From Letharia columbiana (taxonomy: Eukaryota > Ascomycota > Lecanoromycetes > Lecanorales > Parmeliaceae), in the NCBI RefSeq assembly GCF_014066305.1, contig NW_023501049.1, forward strand, positions 829,001 to 893,000: DNA of 64,000 bases, read 5' to 3'. The position numbers and the translations under genes were made by a program. Position 1 is the stretch's first letter. Every line of letters starts with the position of its first letter. Under the pieces are notes generated by a model. That model worked only from the letters and a program-made list of their open reading frames with translations. It was not told the DNA's origin and searched no databases. Shown piece after piece: positions 40,381-53,999 of this stretch.

Positions 40381-40849
40381 TCGTTAGATTATACTTAATT
40401 AAAATCTATTAAAGCGCTATTATATTTAAAGATTCGCTTTTAAAGTATTATATAAGATAATAGAAGTTTTTCTAATTCGTTAGTTTAAGAGTAAATCTTT
40501 TATTATTACGCTTTATAATTAGCTCTAATAATTTCTATTTAAATAAATATTTATCTTTATATAATATATAAAAAGCGAGTTATATTATAGAAAAAGAATT
40601 TAAATCTTATAATTATCTTAGCTAAGTCGTTTAAATTAAAGATAAAAATATATTTATCTTTATATAATTTAGTTATTAAATTAATTAATTATTATAAATA
40701 TAATTATAAGATATAATTATATATTATTAATTATTTAAGTAATTATAAAAAGTGTAAAAGAAATAAAATTATATAATTAAGTACTTATAAACTTTTCTCT
40801 TCTAAGTATTTATTTTAATTTAGAGTTTAATCGCTATTTAATTAAAAAA

Positions 40850-42930
40850 AAGATAAGATATAGAAAGTATATAAAAATAGATTTAATAATTCTAGAATAA
40901 ATTAACGATATCTATAATAATAATTAGAATTAAGAATTAGATATACTTAAATAAAAGATAGCTTCGCGTTATTTATATAATAGTAAGAGTAATAATTAAG
41001 ATTAAAGTATTAATTTAAATAGCGTAGCTTTTATAATAAACTTTTTATTATTATATATTAAATTAATTATATATTAATAAAGATTTATAATTTTATCTTT
41101 TAAATATAATTATATTTAATATTTTAAGATTTTTATAATAGCTTAATACTTATTAGTTAACGCGTTAATACTATTATATTTAAACTATAATAGAGCTTAT
41201 TATTAAATTCTATATCGCGCTTTTAAGTAGTTTAAAAGATAAAGTTTACTTAATTATTAGCGCGTATAATAAAATTATTCTTAATACTTATATCTTATTT
41301 AGCTTCGATATTATTTATTTTCTTCTAATTCGAGCTTTTATCTTTATTTATATATATAATAATTTACGCGAAAAGCGAAACTCTAGACTTTCTTTAAATT
41401 ACGCTCGCGTATTTTTTTTATATAATATTATTAAAATATAAGATTATTAGAATAATAACTAGAATTAGAAGTTATTTATTATTTATCTATTATATTTTAT
41501 CTAATTTTCTTAAAAGCTTACTTATATTTTAATTACGATATATTAATATATCTAGCTTTATACTTATTATAAATTATAGCGTAATTAATAACTAAGATAG
41601 TAATTTTCTTTACTTTTTTAACTAGTTTCTTCTTAAATATAAATATATTTATTCGCTATCGCGATCTCTTAATATTTTTATTTTTATTAAGCTTATTCTT
41701 TGTTTTTTATTTTAGTTAAAGATTTAATTATTATCTAATTAATCTATATTAAAACTCTTTAATATTATTATTATTATTAATATTTAATATTTATTATAAT
41801 AAATTATTAGACTTAATATCTTCTACTTTAATCGCTATAAAAAGATAAATTAATAGATATATATAAAGAAATTAAAGAGTTTATATAAATATCTATAAAT
41901 ATTAAGCTATACTTAATTTTAATTAATACTTATTTTATTAAAAAGTATATTAATTCTAATAAGTATCGAAGTTAGAAATAAAGAGAATATATATTATATA
42001 GTATTTTAATTATAGAGTTTAAATTAAAAGAATAATTATTTATATAAAGAAAAGAAAATAAAAATAAAATACGCGAAAATTTTAATAAGTTATAATAGTT
42101 TTATTTTAATTAAGTTAGATAAGAATAATTATTTATTAACTCGCTCTTTTAGATATCTTATCTTTTAATCTATATAAGCTATAATAATAATTATAAATAT
42201 TATAAAAGTAGATAAGATTATATTAGATAATAGCGCTTAATAAATATAATTCGCTTAAACTTAAATCTTTAAAATTAAAGAGAAAGCGTATTATCTATTA
42301 ATACTTAAATTAAACTAGATAATATAAAGTAATTTAAATATTTAATATACGCGATAGATATATAAGCTTTCTCTTCTCTCTAAGACTTTTTTTTTATATT
42401 AACTCTTCTTCTTATAAGACTATCTTCTTTATATCTTAGACTTCTATTTAAATAATCTAATATTATTATAATAATATTTAAAGTATAATATAGATATTAA
42501 GTTATATATTTATTTTTTATTTATTAATAACTTTAAGTTAATATATAGATAGATCGCGTAAAGAGCTTAATTTATATATATTTAATTTATTATTAATAGC
42601 TTCTCGAAAAAGCTAATATTATTTTAGATTACGCGAGATAATAATCTATTTAAAAGCGTTATAATAAAGCGTTTATTAGATATCGCCGCTATTTTAATAG
42701 ATATCGTTATTACTTTAATAGATATTGTTATCACTTTAATAGATATTATCTTTACTTTAATAATATTAAAGTATTAATAAAAATTAGATAATATATTCTT
42801 CTAGCTATTATTATTTTTATTATATATTATTAACGCGAGCTATAGCTTAAGCTTTACGCGAGATTTATCGCTATTAAAGTTTAATTAATTTTATAATTTT
42901 AAAGCTTTTCTTTTAGCGCGTAGTTTATAA
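40850..42930. repeat. Direct duplication in T, copy 2
   Basis: Begins AAAAAAAAGATAAGATATAG and runs colinearly with 38275..40380; weaker similarity continues to about 43000. Confidence 0.75.
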
Positions 42931-43429
42931 GATTTTATATTATATATATATTATATTATTTAACTATTATCTTTAAAGTTTCGCTTTTAAAAGATAACTC
43001 TATATTTTTATAATAAATAAGATATTAAATAGAATAATTAATAGAATTTAATTTCTTATTTACTAGCTAGTAATAAGTCTTATAATTTAAATATCTAATT
43101 ATATTTAAAATTATCTTTATAATTATCTTTATAATTATATTTAATATAAATTAAAACTTTTTATTAATATATAGCTTCTTTTAGAAAGATTTATATAAGC
43201 GTAATTAAAGATTAATATTCTTTTTTTAAGCGTTAAACGCTTAGCGAGAAGTATTAGAAGATTTATATCTAGATATTTATTAACTATATATTAGAATTTA
43301 CTTATTTTAAATTTTAGATATAAATATCTTTACTTCTAGATAAGATAAAGAAGCTATAGATTTAAGATCGAATATTATTAAGAATTACTTACTATTTTCT
43401 ATTATATTTTAGCTATTTATAATTATTAA

Positions 43430-44073
43430 TATACTCATTAATAAGAAAGATATATTATTACTATACGAATTTAATCGTAATATTAATAATAATTATAAAA
43501 ATTAAAGTTGTCGAATATAGGAATATTCGTTAATAAGAAAGACGTATTATTATTATACGAATTTAATCGCGATATTAATAATAACTATAAGAAATTAAAG
43601 CTATTAAATGTAGAAATACTCGCTAATAAGAAAGATATATTATTATTATATAAATTTAATCGCGATATTAATAGTAATTATAGAAATTAAAGCTATTAAA
43701 TATAGAAATACTCGCTAATAAGAAAGGCGTATTATTATTATACGAATTTAATCGCGATATTAATAATAATTATAAAAATTAAAGCTATCAAATATAGAAA
43801 TACTCGCTAATAAGAAAGGCGTATTATTATTATATAAATTTAATCGCGATATTAATAATAACTATAGAAATTAAAGCTATCAAATATAGAGATACTCGCT
43901 AATAAGAAAGTATATTATTATTATATAAATTTAATCGCGATATTAATAATAATTATAGAAATTAAAGTTATCAAATATAGAAATACTCGCTAATAAGAAA
44001 GATATATTATTATTATATAAATTTAATCGCGATATTAATAGTAATTATAGAAATTAAAGCTATCGAATATTGG
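43430..44073 (+). repeat. 92-bp tandem array, seven units
   Basis: Units begin AATACTCGCTAATAAGAAAG at about 43430 (partial start), 43522, 43615, 43707, 43799, 43891 and 43982. Length is 93, 92, 92, 92 and 91 bp. Each holds TTATTATTATA..AATTTAATCGCGATATTAATA. Units differ mainly by single transitions. One unit pair is read as protein in one frame (43508..43690), but the 92-bp period would shift frame each unit, so coding is doubtful. Confidence 0.9.
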
Positions 44074-47000
44074 AAATATAATCTTTAATTTAATATAGAT
44101 TTTAGAATAAGAAGTCTCTTTTATTAAAGTAGTAATATTTTTATAAATATATATCTATATTTAAATCGATTTAAGAAGTTTTATTCTATAAATATAAAAT
44201 ATATAAAGTTATTAAATTAAGTATAATAGTTAAATATTATTAATTAAGTATAATAAATAGAATAATAATTAGAATATCTTATTCTTAACTTAGAATAGTT
44301 TTTCTTTTATTTATTATATATTTTCTTTTTATAAAAACTACGTCTAGACTTTAATAATACTATATTATTATTTATAAACTTATATCTTATTATAATTATC
44401 TAAAAAGCTATATATCTTTTAATTATAAAGTAATTCTTTTTATATAAAATATATATAATTAAGTCGCTAGATATTAGTTAGTAATTTTCTTTATTTATAA
44501 TTATTAAAGAGTAAGTTATATTATTAAAATTACTCGCTAATTTTACTTTTATAATTTCTTAAAGTATATATAATATAGAGAATTAAATTCGAAGCGAATT
44601 AATCGAATTTAAAGTTATATAAATTAAGATCTTCTTTATTATTTAAATAAATACGATTTAAGAAATAATTAAATTTATTAACTTTTATAATTCGCGAATT
44701 TTCTTTAATATATAAACTTTAAAGTCTAATTAGTAATAATATAATTAACATATATAATTAATTTACTATTTAATTTAGATATATATAATTAATATAATTA
44801 CGTATTTTTCTTATTTATAATTATACTTTTTAAACTTCGTATATAATCTTCTAATTTTTATCTTCGCGAAGTCTTATCTTTACTTTACTTCGATAATTTA
44901 AATAAGTCTAAATTAGTAATTAATAAATTATTAAGAATTTTCTAAATTTTCATAATTATCGAGTTAATAACTTTAATAAATAATAATATTATATATTAAT
45001 AAATTATATTTAATATTATAATTAATTATTATATTAAGAGATATAGCGCTATTAGATATATACTTACTTTATAAAAATAATATTATTAATTTAATTTAAT
45101 TATAGAATATAAAGAAAATAATTTTATTTTCTTTAGATATAAATAATATTATAATAAATAAGTATATTATAATATAATTATTATAATAATAAAAAGAATT
45201 TTTAAAAAAGAAGAGAGTAAATTAGAAAAGAATAATATTAAATATTTATTATCGAGCTAATTAATATTATATAATTAAAATCTTATTAGAATAAAATATT
45301 ATTTAAAGATAGATTAAGTTTAAATATTAATTAGAAAGCTAATTAAAAAAAGAGATTAATTTTTTTTTTATTAATATATATCGTAGAGCTATATATAAGC
45401 GCTTCTCTCTTTATTTTAAATATACTTTAAATATTTATAGCTATATATATACGCCCCTCTTATATTTTATATATATTTTATATATTTCGATATTCTTTAT
45501 ATACGCGATATATTTATTAAAGATAATCTTATTAATTTAATTAATTTCTATTTAATCTTATATTTATTAGTTATAAGAAGAGCTCTTTATTTTAATATTA
45601 TAACTTTATTAATTTATTATTCTTAGATATTCGAGTCGCGTATAGCTTATAATTAATTTATTTACTTTCTTCTCTTCTTCTACTCTAAAAATAAAAGAAG
45701 ATATTATTTCTTTTTCGCCTTCGTCTATAACAAATTAGTTATTATTTTTATAAGATTAAAGATATCGATTTAAAGACGAGGTTATTTAATTAAAAGCGAA
45801 GAATATAATATTTTAATATTTTAATATCTTAAGTAAAAGATATTATAATATTACTTAAATAAAGAGAGTTATATTAATAAGAAAGATATTAATATTTAAA
45901 AATAATCTTAGCGTAGCGAAAGATTTAATTTTTATATATAAAAGATTTAGATAATAACTAGTTTAGCTAATTAAATTATTAAAGCGTTTAAATTAAATTT
46001 TAATTCTATATTAATATCTAATAAAATTTATTTAATAGTTTTAAAATATTAATATACGCTTTTATTAATATAATTAGCGATTAGAATATTAATTAAATAA
46101 ATATAATTTTTAATTTTAATAATTAAAATAATATAATAATAAATAAGTATTAATATTAAAATAAATAAAGTATATATTATATTAAGTAGAAAAGCGTTAA
46201 TAGCTAGACTAATTAGAGTTTTAAATTAATTAAATTAAATATTAATTCTATATTAGTATTATTATATACTTTTAAATATATAATTATTAATTATAATATT
46301 AATTAGAAAGAATTAATCTTTAATTTAAAATATCTAAGAAATAATATAGCGATATATTATTAAAGCGATATAAGTTATTAAAGCGATATAAGTTTCTATT
46401 ATAGTAAGAAGATAGAATTTATATATTAAATATTAATCTTATTTTATTTCTAATATTTTATTTATTTATATATCTCTTTTAATTTCTCTTTAAATATCTT
46501 AATTTTAAGATATTAATTAGATCTTTATTTAGCGTAAACTTAACTTTCTTAATTAACGATACTTAATATAAGATATTAATAAATATATTTTAATATAAAG
46601 ATAATAATAAACCTTACTTTCTTTTTAATATTAATAATAAAAAATAATAAATATAGTAATAAATAAAGATAGTATAGATTATATAGAATTAGTTTAAATC
46701 TAATAGCGATTATTAATTTATTTATTAGAGCTTAGAAATTAGAAAATCTTAGAAATAAATATAATTTAACGAATATACGTTTATTAATTTCGAGAAGTTA
46801 TATATTATTTATTATTACTATAATAAGATTCTAATTTATTTATTTATAGATTATAAAATAAGCGATATAATAGTATATATTAAGTTTAAGAAATATATTA
46901 AGAAATCTAATTTAAGTAATTTATAATAAACGAACTTAATTAATAATTATAAAAATTAGATATATTTCTAAATTAGATAATATAAATTATTAATAAATAA

Positions 47001-47949
47001 AATAATAAATAGAATATCTAATTTACTATTTACTCTAGAAAAGATAATATTAAAATTCTCTTATAATATTAGAAGATCGAAAGCTTATACGCGAAGACTT
47101 TTTAAAATAATTTTATCGCTAAATTATAAATATTAATATTTTATTTATAATTTCTTAATAATTCTAAGATATTATAACTTTTACGCTATCTTAACTCTTA
47201 ATATATAATTAAAATTAATATTTATTATAAAGAATTAATTAATAAAAAAAGCTATAGAGCTAGAGATAAAACTATTAAAGAATTTATTAGTTAATAATAT
47301 TAAAGTCTCTTTAATTCTAAATTATTAATTATTTTATAATTATTAATTATTTATAATAATTCTAATTTTTTTTATTAATATTAATTAATAATAATATAAG
47401 ATTTTTATAGACTTTAAATATATCGAAGATAAATATATTAATTAGAAACTTATAAGTATTATTAATTTAATTCTTATAAAATATAAGATTTAGAATTATA
47501 TATTTAAATTTATAATTAATAACGCTAGTAATAATAATATACTCTTTAATAATTTAATTATTTATCTTTTCTATTTTTATAATAAAAAACTCGCTTAATA
47601 TTAAAGAATTTAAGTTTTTAAATTATTTATAATATATTTTTTATATAATATATATTATTTAACTAGTTTTAAAAGAACTTCTAGATAATATTAGAGTTAT
47701 TTTAATAAATAAGAAATTTTAAAGAAGCTAAGAGTAATAAAGAAGATAAGAATTAAGTTTAAATAAGTATAATTAATCTATTAATAACTCTAATAAAAAT
47801 ATAATATTTCTTATTATTATTCTAATTATTATATTATTAATTATATTAAAATTTAAAAAATTATTATATATATTAATATTAGCGGCTAGCGTAAAGAGAT
47901 CTTTTTTATATTATAAATTAAACGACTTTAAGATAAAAACGTTTTAATA
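44074..47949. other. RIP-mutated interior of T, no gene recognised
   Basis: AT-rich sequence with stops in every frame. It probably covers the N-terminal part of the transposase and further cargo, but no motif could be read. Confidence 0.5.
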
Positions 47950-48640
47950 TTAGATAAATATTAATCTTCTAAAAAAAAGTAATATTATTAGAAACGCTCT
48001 TTTAAGCTCTTTTAGAATATTAAGACTTATTAGAATTTAACTTATTAGATATTAATCCGCGCTCTACTTCTTTATATTAATATTATATACTTTTTAAAAA
48101 ATAGATTAACTATCTATTTAAGATTAAATAATAAAAAATAATTATAAATAAAAATTATAATCTAGATATCTAAATAATTTTTAATTAATTTCTAATAGAT
48201 TTAATATTTAATTTAGCTTATTAGATTTTTTTATAAATTTATAAAATTAATAAATAGAGAAAAGAAGATTATAATTTATTATATCTTTAATATTTATAAT
48301 TATCTATTTAATTATATAGATAAAAAGCTCGAAAAATTAAGAAGAAAGAGAGTTTCTTAGAAAAAAGAACTTTTTAAAGCTTTTAAGACGGCTTATAAGA
48401 AATTAATTATCTATTATAATCGAACTTAATTAAATTTAAACTATCTATATAAATAAGTTACGCTTTTATATTTAAATTATAATAATATAAAATTAAAGAA
48501 ATTAAATTAAAAGATTAATATTAAAAAGAAGTTATAGATAAAGATCTACTAAAAAGCGCTTAAAAGAATATTTTAAAATTATTAAAATATTAATATAAGT
48601 AGTTAATTATAAAGAGCTAAGCGAATAAATTAATTAAATA
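47950..48640 (+). pseudogene. hAT-like transposase, RIP-inactivated fragment
   Basis: The plus-strand frame reads LFRIFKTYQNL, then IRFFYKFIKLINREKK, IYNYLFNYIDKKLEKLRRKR, AFKTAYKKLIIYYNRT and LNLNYLYK, with TAA/TAG in Q-like positions. The sequence 'hydrophobic-F-Y-x-x-T ... L-x-x-Y-Y-x-x-T ... YL' matches the RNase H-fold/C-terminal region of fungal hAT transposases, which catalyse cut-and-paste transposition. I could not read the DDE residues or the C-terminal dimerisation motif with confidence. The neighbourhood 44080..47950 and 48640..49700 probably includes the rest. Confidence 0.5.
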
Positions 48641-49704
48641 AAAATACGCTTAATTAAGTAATAGAATTTAAGATTAAGAATTTAGATAATAAGAATAAAT
48701 ATAATTAGCTTTAGTAATATAGATGAAATAATAAGTCTTCTAATTATTATTCTAATTATAATCTTATCTCTAATCTTTATAAAGCTTCTTTTAATAATCT
48801 AGCGAATCTTTTAATTTTAAAGTAATAAAAGAAATTAAAGTTTAAATACATTATAATTACTTAAATAACTTATAATATTCTTTATTCTCTCGCGAAGGCT
48901 ATTATATATAAGCGATATTTCTTAATAATTAAAAGATATTATAATACTTAGAAGTATTATTTATTAGCGATATTTTATACTTTAATAATAATTCTTTATA
49001 TAAAATATTAAGAAAATAAGCTTAAATAAGATTAAATTTAATTTTAAAGAAGATCTTAATATATCGAATTAGATTAAAAGAGCTAATAGTACTTTATATA
49101 AAAATTTAATTAATAATTATAATAATTATATTAGCGAAAATAATAAGCTTATAAAAAGTATTTCGATAAGTTTAATATTTATAAATTTATTAAGATATAT
49201 TATTAATACTCTATAATATATAAAGAAATAATTAATAGATTTATAATTAGAGAGAGTTAATAATAATAGATTTAATCTTAAAAAAGAGATTTAAAATAAT
49301 TTAAAAAGCGAATTTATTTATAAATAGTTAATAAGTTTAATTAGATAAAGATAAATTTAAGATATTTAAAAGAATTATAATAGAGTAGAATAGAAGAGTA
49401 GTGAAGAGTTTAAGAGAAGAATAAATATAAAGTTTATTAAGCTTATCTAACGCGTTAAGATAAATATATAAATAGAGATAATTATAGAATTTTATTCTTA
49501 TAATATTTAAAGATTTAAAATTTAGAATATTCTTTTATATTATAATTTTAAGAAGAAGAATAGAGACGCTTATAGTTCTAATTATTATTCTAATTATTAC
49601 TATTAATAAGAAGATAAATAGCTATATTAGATTACTCTTTATATTCCCTCTCTCTTAATAAAGAAGAATAAATATATTCTATATATCTTAGTCGGATTAT
49701 TCTA

Positions 49705-49815
49705 TAAATATAGAAATTCTAATCGAGATATTTTATATATATATTATTTCATAATATAATATTATAGATATATTATATCGTAGAATATCCCGCTAAGATC
49801 TCGAACTTATATTAG
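49705..49815 (+). repeat. Right inverted repeat of T
   Basis: Inverse of 37777..37888. Confidence 0.7.
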
Positions 49816-50480
49816 AAAAATGAAATAATATTCGACTCTATTTATATTATACTCGAGTACGATATAATATTACTTAATATAAATATTTTATAAGATATAT
49901 TATATAAATATATTATAGTTATTAATATTATATGTAAATAGTAAGTTATATTCTCGAGTACTAAGTTTAATATAATATAAATTCTATATAAATATTAACT
50001 TTTAACGCTACTTCTCGATTTTTATACTAAGAGCTAGCTAAGCGAGCGAAGAAGATCTTATTATATAGCTATATAGATATATAATAAATAAAGCGATTTA
50101 TTTATAAATTCAGATACTAACTATAGTAATCTATTTTAATTCTTTATATAAATTATCTAAATTAGAGGTAATCTATTTAGCTCGAGAAAAAAACTACTTA
50201 ATATTATAATATTTAACCTATATTTAGTCTATAATTAATCGCTTCTAGTAGCGAACGCTTTTTATAGATCGCTTTCTAGTCTTTAATTTACTTAATATCG
50301 TTTAAGAGTCTCTTAATCTTATACTCGTCGACGCGTATAGTATAGAAAGACGTTTATATAGAATTATATGAATATTATAATTAATAGTAGTAAAAGAATA
50401 ATAAGATATTACTTTTTTATCTATATAGTTCTATAGGGCTTAGTATTCGAGAATATAACTTACTATCTTACGAGGTAATA
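49816..50480. other. AT-rich sequence, no gene seen
   Basis: Moderately RIP-mutated. Two CTCGAGTAC motifs (near 49854 and 49953) occur in it, and nothing coding is recognised. Confidence 0.5.
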
Positions 50481-50915
50481 TAGAATAACCTTTTCGTTTT
50501 CTATTAAAATTTTAAAATTCTTTTTTTTAATTATAGAACGAAATATAGGCTTTTAGATAAAAAAAGAGTTTTTAAATTAAGTCTTATAATTATGAAAACG
50601 CAAGAAATTCAAATATCGCTTATTAAAGTTCGCTCGATAGTCGAATAGCTCTAATTAAAAAATAGATATATGTTATTTAATTTTAGAATAACCTTTTTTT
50701 TTTTATTAAACTTTTTAAGATTTTTTTTAAATTATAGAACGAAATATAAGCTTTTAGATAAAAAAAGAGTTTTTAAATTAAGTCTTATAATTATGAAAAC
50801 GCAAGAAATTCAAATATCGCTTATTAAAGTTCGCTTATTAAAGATCGCTTATCTATTTACTTAATAGCTCTAATTTAAAAAATAATTATAAATTTAATTT
50901 ATAAATCTTTACTCG
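50481..50915 (-). mobile_element. S5, inverted S element with internal 203-bp duplication
   Basis: The 5' end CGAGTAAAG is at 50915..50907 on the minus strand. The body is two tandem versions of the S core (50481..50683 and 50684..50886), each with TATAGAACGAAATATA and AAACGCAAGAAATTC. The S 3' end is missing. The 64-codon frame at 50670..50864 is a by-product of poly-T and not a gene. Confidence 0.7.
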
Positions 50916-51660
50916 ACTATATTAATACTATATCTATATCGATCTTAATACTTTCTATCTCGCTTTTTATCTCTCTTCTTACTCTTATCTCTTTATTTAA
51001 TTATATTTAATAAATAAAAATATAAAGACTATATACTAAGAATAGAGATATATATATATATATAGACGACGTATATTTAATATAGCTATTTAGAGACATA
51101 GTTATAAGAACGTTTTTTTTAAGATATATTATTACGATACGTTAAGATCTTCTTTAAATCGAGTCTAGCGTAAGCTTAATATTATATATATCTACTCTAT
51201 AACTTAATTACGAATAGTCTCTCTTTAATAGTCTCTCGTTTATATTAATATAGTCTTTCGCGTACGATTTATATACTAAGCTTTAAATCTTATCTAATTT
51301 AAATAAGATATCGCGCTAGTTCTATATATTATATTATAAGAAACTTTAACTTTAAATAAAATTCTCTTATTTTATTAATTTCGAAGTAGTCGTTTACGAT
51401 AATAACGTAATACTTAAAGTTTATTATAAATAATTTAAAGGTAATATAATAATAATAGACGAAGAGTTTATATTATAAATATCTATTACTAAGTTATATT
51501 ATTAACTATATATATTAAAACTCGCTACTATATATAAGAGTGTTAATAATAAGCTACTTACTTATCTCCTTTCTAAAATATCGTTATAAGTAGATCGAGC
51601 TCGATAAGAAGATTAATATCGAATAACTTTATAGATAATTAAATATATATTAATAATTTA
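50916..51660. other. RIP-mutated sequence with an F-like tail
   Basis: Segment 51010..51110 resembles 17500..17600 (GACTATATA... TTTAATATAGCTATTTAGA). The remainder has no recognisable gene. Confidence 0.4.
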
Positions 51661-51815
51661 GTTAAAAAAATTTTTTTTTAAAAAAATTAAAATTTTTTTT
51701 TAAAAAATTTTTTTTTTATTTAAAAAAAAATATTTTAAAAAAAAATAAAAAATTAAAAAAAAAAATTTTTAAAAAAAATACCTCTTTAAAAAAATTAATA
51801 AAAAAAAAAAAAAAA
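51661..51815. repeat. A/T homopolymer tract
   Basis: About 155 bases made almost only of long runs of T followed by long runs of A (runs of 6 to 18), ending exactly where D copy 2 begins. It could fold into long A/T hairpins or be an assembly join. Confidence 0.85.
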
Positions 51816-51818
51816 AAT

Positions 51819-53690
51819 TCTATTCTTCTTAATAACTCTACTACACCACGTCTACTATAGCTGAAATTACTATCCTATTTACTTCTAATAAGATTAAAAT
51901 AGCTTAAACCTTAAAGCGTTAGAAAAGAGAAGCTTAAAATAAGATAAGAAAGGAAAAGCTCGAGAAATGTAATAAGCTTCTCGAAGATATATCTAAACTA
52001 TTAGAGTATTAATTAATAAAAATTCTATATTATAAGATCGTTAATTATCTTTCGAAAGGTCTAAAAATTACTTTATATTTAATATTTTCTCTTATATAAA
52101 TTATTACTATATAAGAAATACTTTATAATAATATTAATTTATATATCTCTTAATAGAGTACTCTTAGTTTTATTTAAAAACCTCTTAAGATCTTAAAGCT
52201 AAAAATCTTTATCGCTATTACTATCTATATAAAAATCTATTACTTTTCTACTATTTATAATTATTAAAGAAATAATAATATTACTTTAATAGCTTCGATT
52301 ATTACTAAATAAATAGCTCGAAATCGCTACGTTCTTCTTCGTAGATATATATATTACTTAAATCTCGATATAGAGAATAATTTTATTATTAAAAAGAATA
52401 GATATAAGAAGTCTATATAATATAAAAAGCTTCTTTTATTCGCCGATAAGATATAAAGTAATTAAAAGAAATTACGTACTTTAAGTTTCTACTATATAAT
52501 CGATAAATATATAATTAAGAAGATAAGATATATTTATTATTCTATTATAGCTTTAGATAAATTAATTAAAAAGAAATATAAGCTTTTCATAATTAATAAT
52601 AAGAGTTATCTCTATAATTATATATAATATTTATCTATAAAAAGCCTCGAGAATAGATTAAAAGTTAAAGATCTCGAAGAAATATTAGTTATAATATTTA
52701 AATTAGCTATTAATATACTATTCTCTAACTCTATTCTCTTTATAAATAACTATTTTATCGAATTAAAGCTTATTAAAAAGTTAAAGACCTTAAGAATTAT
52801 TATATATAAGACTATAAAGCTAAATTAAATAGATCTTTTAAAATTACTTATAAAGATAAAATAGATTTTTATTAAGAATATTTTATATAAAGTTCTTATT
52901 ATAGTAATTTAGAATAATATTCTTATAATAGCTTAATAGAATAATAATCTTATTTTAGCTCTTATTACTATCTACGATATTAGAGAGATTAATAATATTA
53001 TTATTAAAAAGAGAAAGCGTTTTAATAGAATAAGTATTAATAATTATATTATTTTATCTACTTTTAAAAAGAATAAAAATAACGTTTAATAAAAGAATTT
53101 CGATATTTCGAGAATATTCTTCTATTATAACTTATATATAGGGGAAATTAATCGATTTAATATATTAGTAGTTATATATACTTCTTAGCGAGCTTATAAT
53201 TAAACTTAGATATCTCTATTTACTTAATATCTTAATAAGAGTCTCTCTAATACTTTTAAACTCTATAAATCTATAGAAAAGAAGCGTTAGAAGTATTAGA
53301 GTTTTCTAAAATAAATAATAATAGATTTAATAAAGAATAAAGTATCTAGTCGAAAGATTCTATCTCCGTCTATAATTACTACTCTTTCTAAGTTATTATA
53401 AGATAATTATAATTAGTAAGATATAAAAGATAATAGAATATATATATAGTATTATATAGATATTAAGAATAGAGGTTTTAATAGAGAAATAAGTAGAAAT
53501 AGAGGAATTTTCTTAAAATTAGAGGTGGCTATATTATATATAACGTCTTTCTATATTATAAAGAAAATTATATAAAACGATTTTATAGTAGAAGAATTAT
53601 AGTAAAGTCTAAAGAGTAGATATAGCGCTTTTTTAATATATTATAATAGAATAATAGAGTATTATAGTATATTATAATAAAAAATTAAAT
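51819..53690 (+). mobile_element. D copy 2, unclassified repeat
   Basis: 51819..52720 matches 36826..37740. The rest (52720..53690) is specific to this copy and partly spared by RIP around 53130..53560, where a plus frame stays mostly open apart from Q-like stops (NRFNILVVIYTSQRAYNQ, SFLK*IIIDLIKNKVSSRK). Transposon-derived origin is likely; function not recognised. Confidence 0.45.
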
Positions 53691-53999
53691 TTATTATTTA
53701 TCGATATTAATAAAAAAGATAAGATTTATAATATTAAAGAAATAGTTTAAATTAAATTAAATAAATAAATAAAAATCTCTTAATTAGTAAGAGAGAATAT
53801 TTAATATATAAAATTAGATATAGAGATTCTAAAATCGGAAAAAATTTATTTTAATTATTATTTATAAATATAATAGAATATTCGAATTTAATAATAGACT
53901 TTTATTATTATTACCCCGAGGCTATTAGCCTTTATTTATTATTTAAAAGATCTTTAAAATAATCTTTTTTATTAACGCTATTAATCTATAGTAACTATA

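Larger units (their letters stand above)
37777..49815. mobile_element. T, ~12-kb segment between inverted repeats, with hAT-like transposase remnant
   Basis: A segment of about 112 bp at 37777..37888 recurs inverted at 49705..49815 (around GAAATTCTAAT and the ACGATATAATATATCTATA core). Between them lie a direct duplication (38275..~42930), a 92-bp tandem array (43430..44073) and a plus-strand hAT-like transposase remnant (about 47950..48640). If the inverted repeats are termini, this is a large DNA transposon or a composite; alternatively they are two unrelated insertions of a small repeat. No target duplication could be read. Confidence 0.4.

Noticed and set aside
43508..43690. 60-codon frame in the 92-bp array
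   Set aside because: It spans only two units, and the 92-bp period shifts frame; it reflects repeat sequence, not a gene.
43430..44073. CRISPR-like array
   Set aside because: Units are contiguous with no unique spacers and the organism is eukaryotic.
50670..50864. 64-codon frame in S5
   Set aside because: Poly-T driven, inside a repeated non-coding element.
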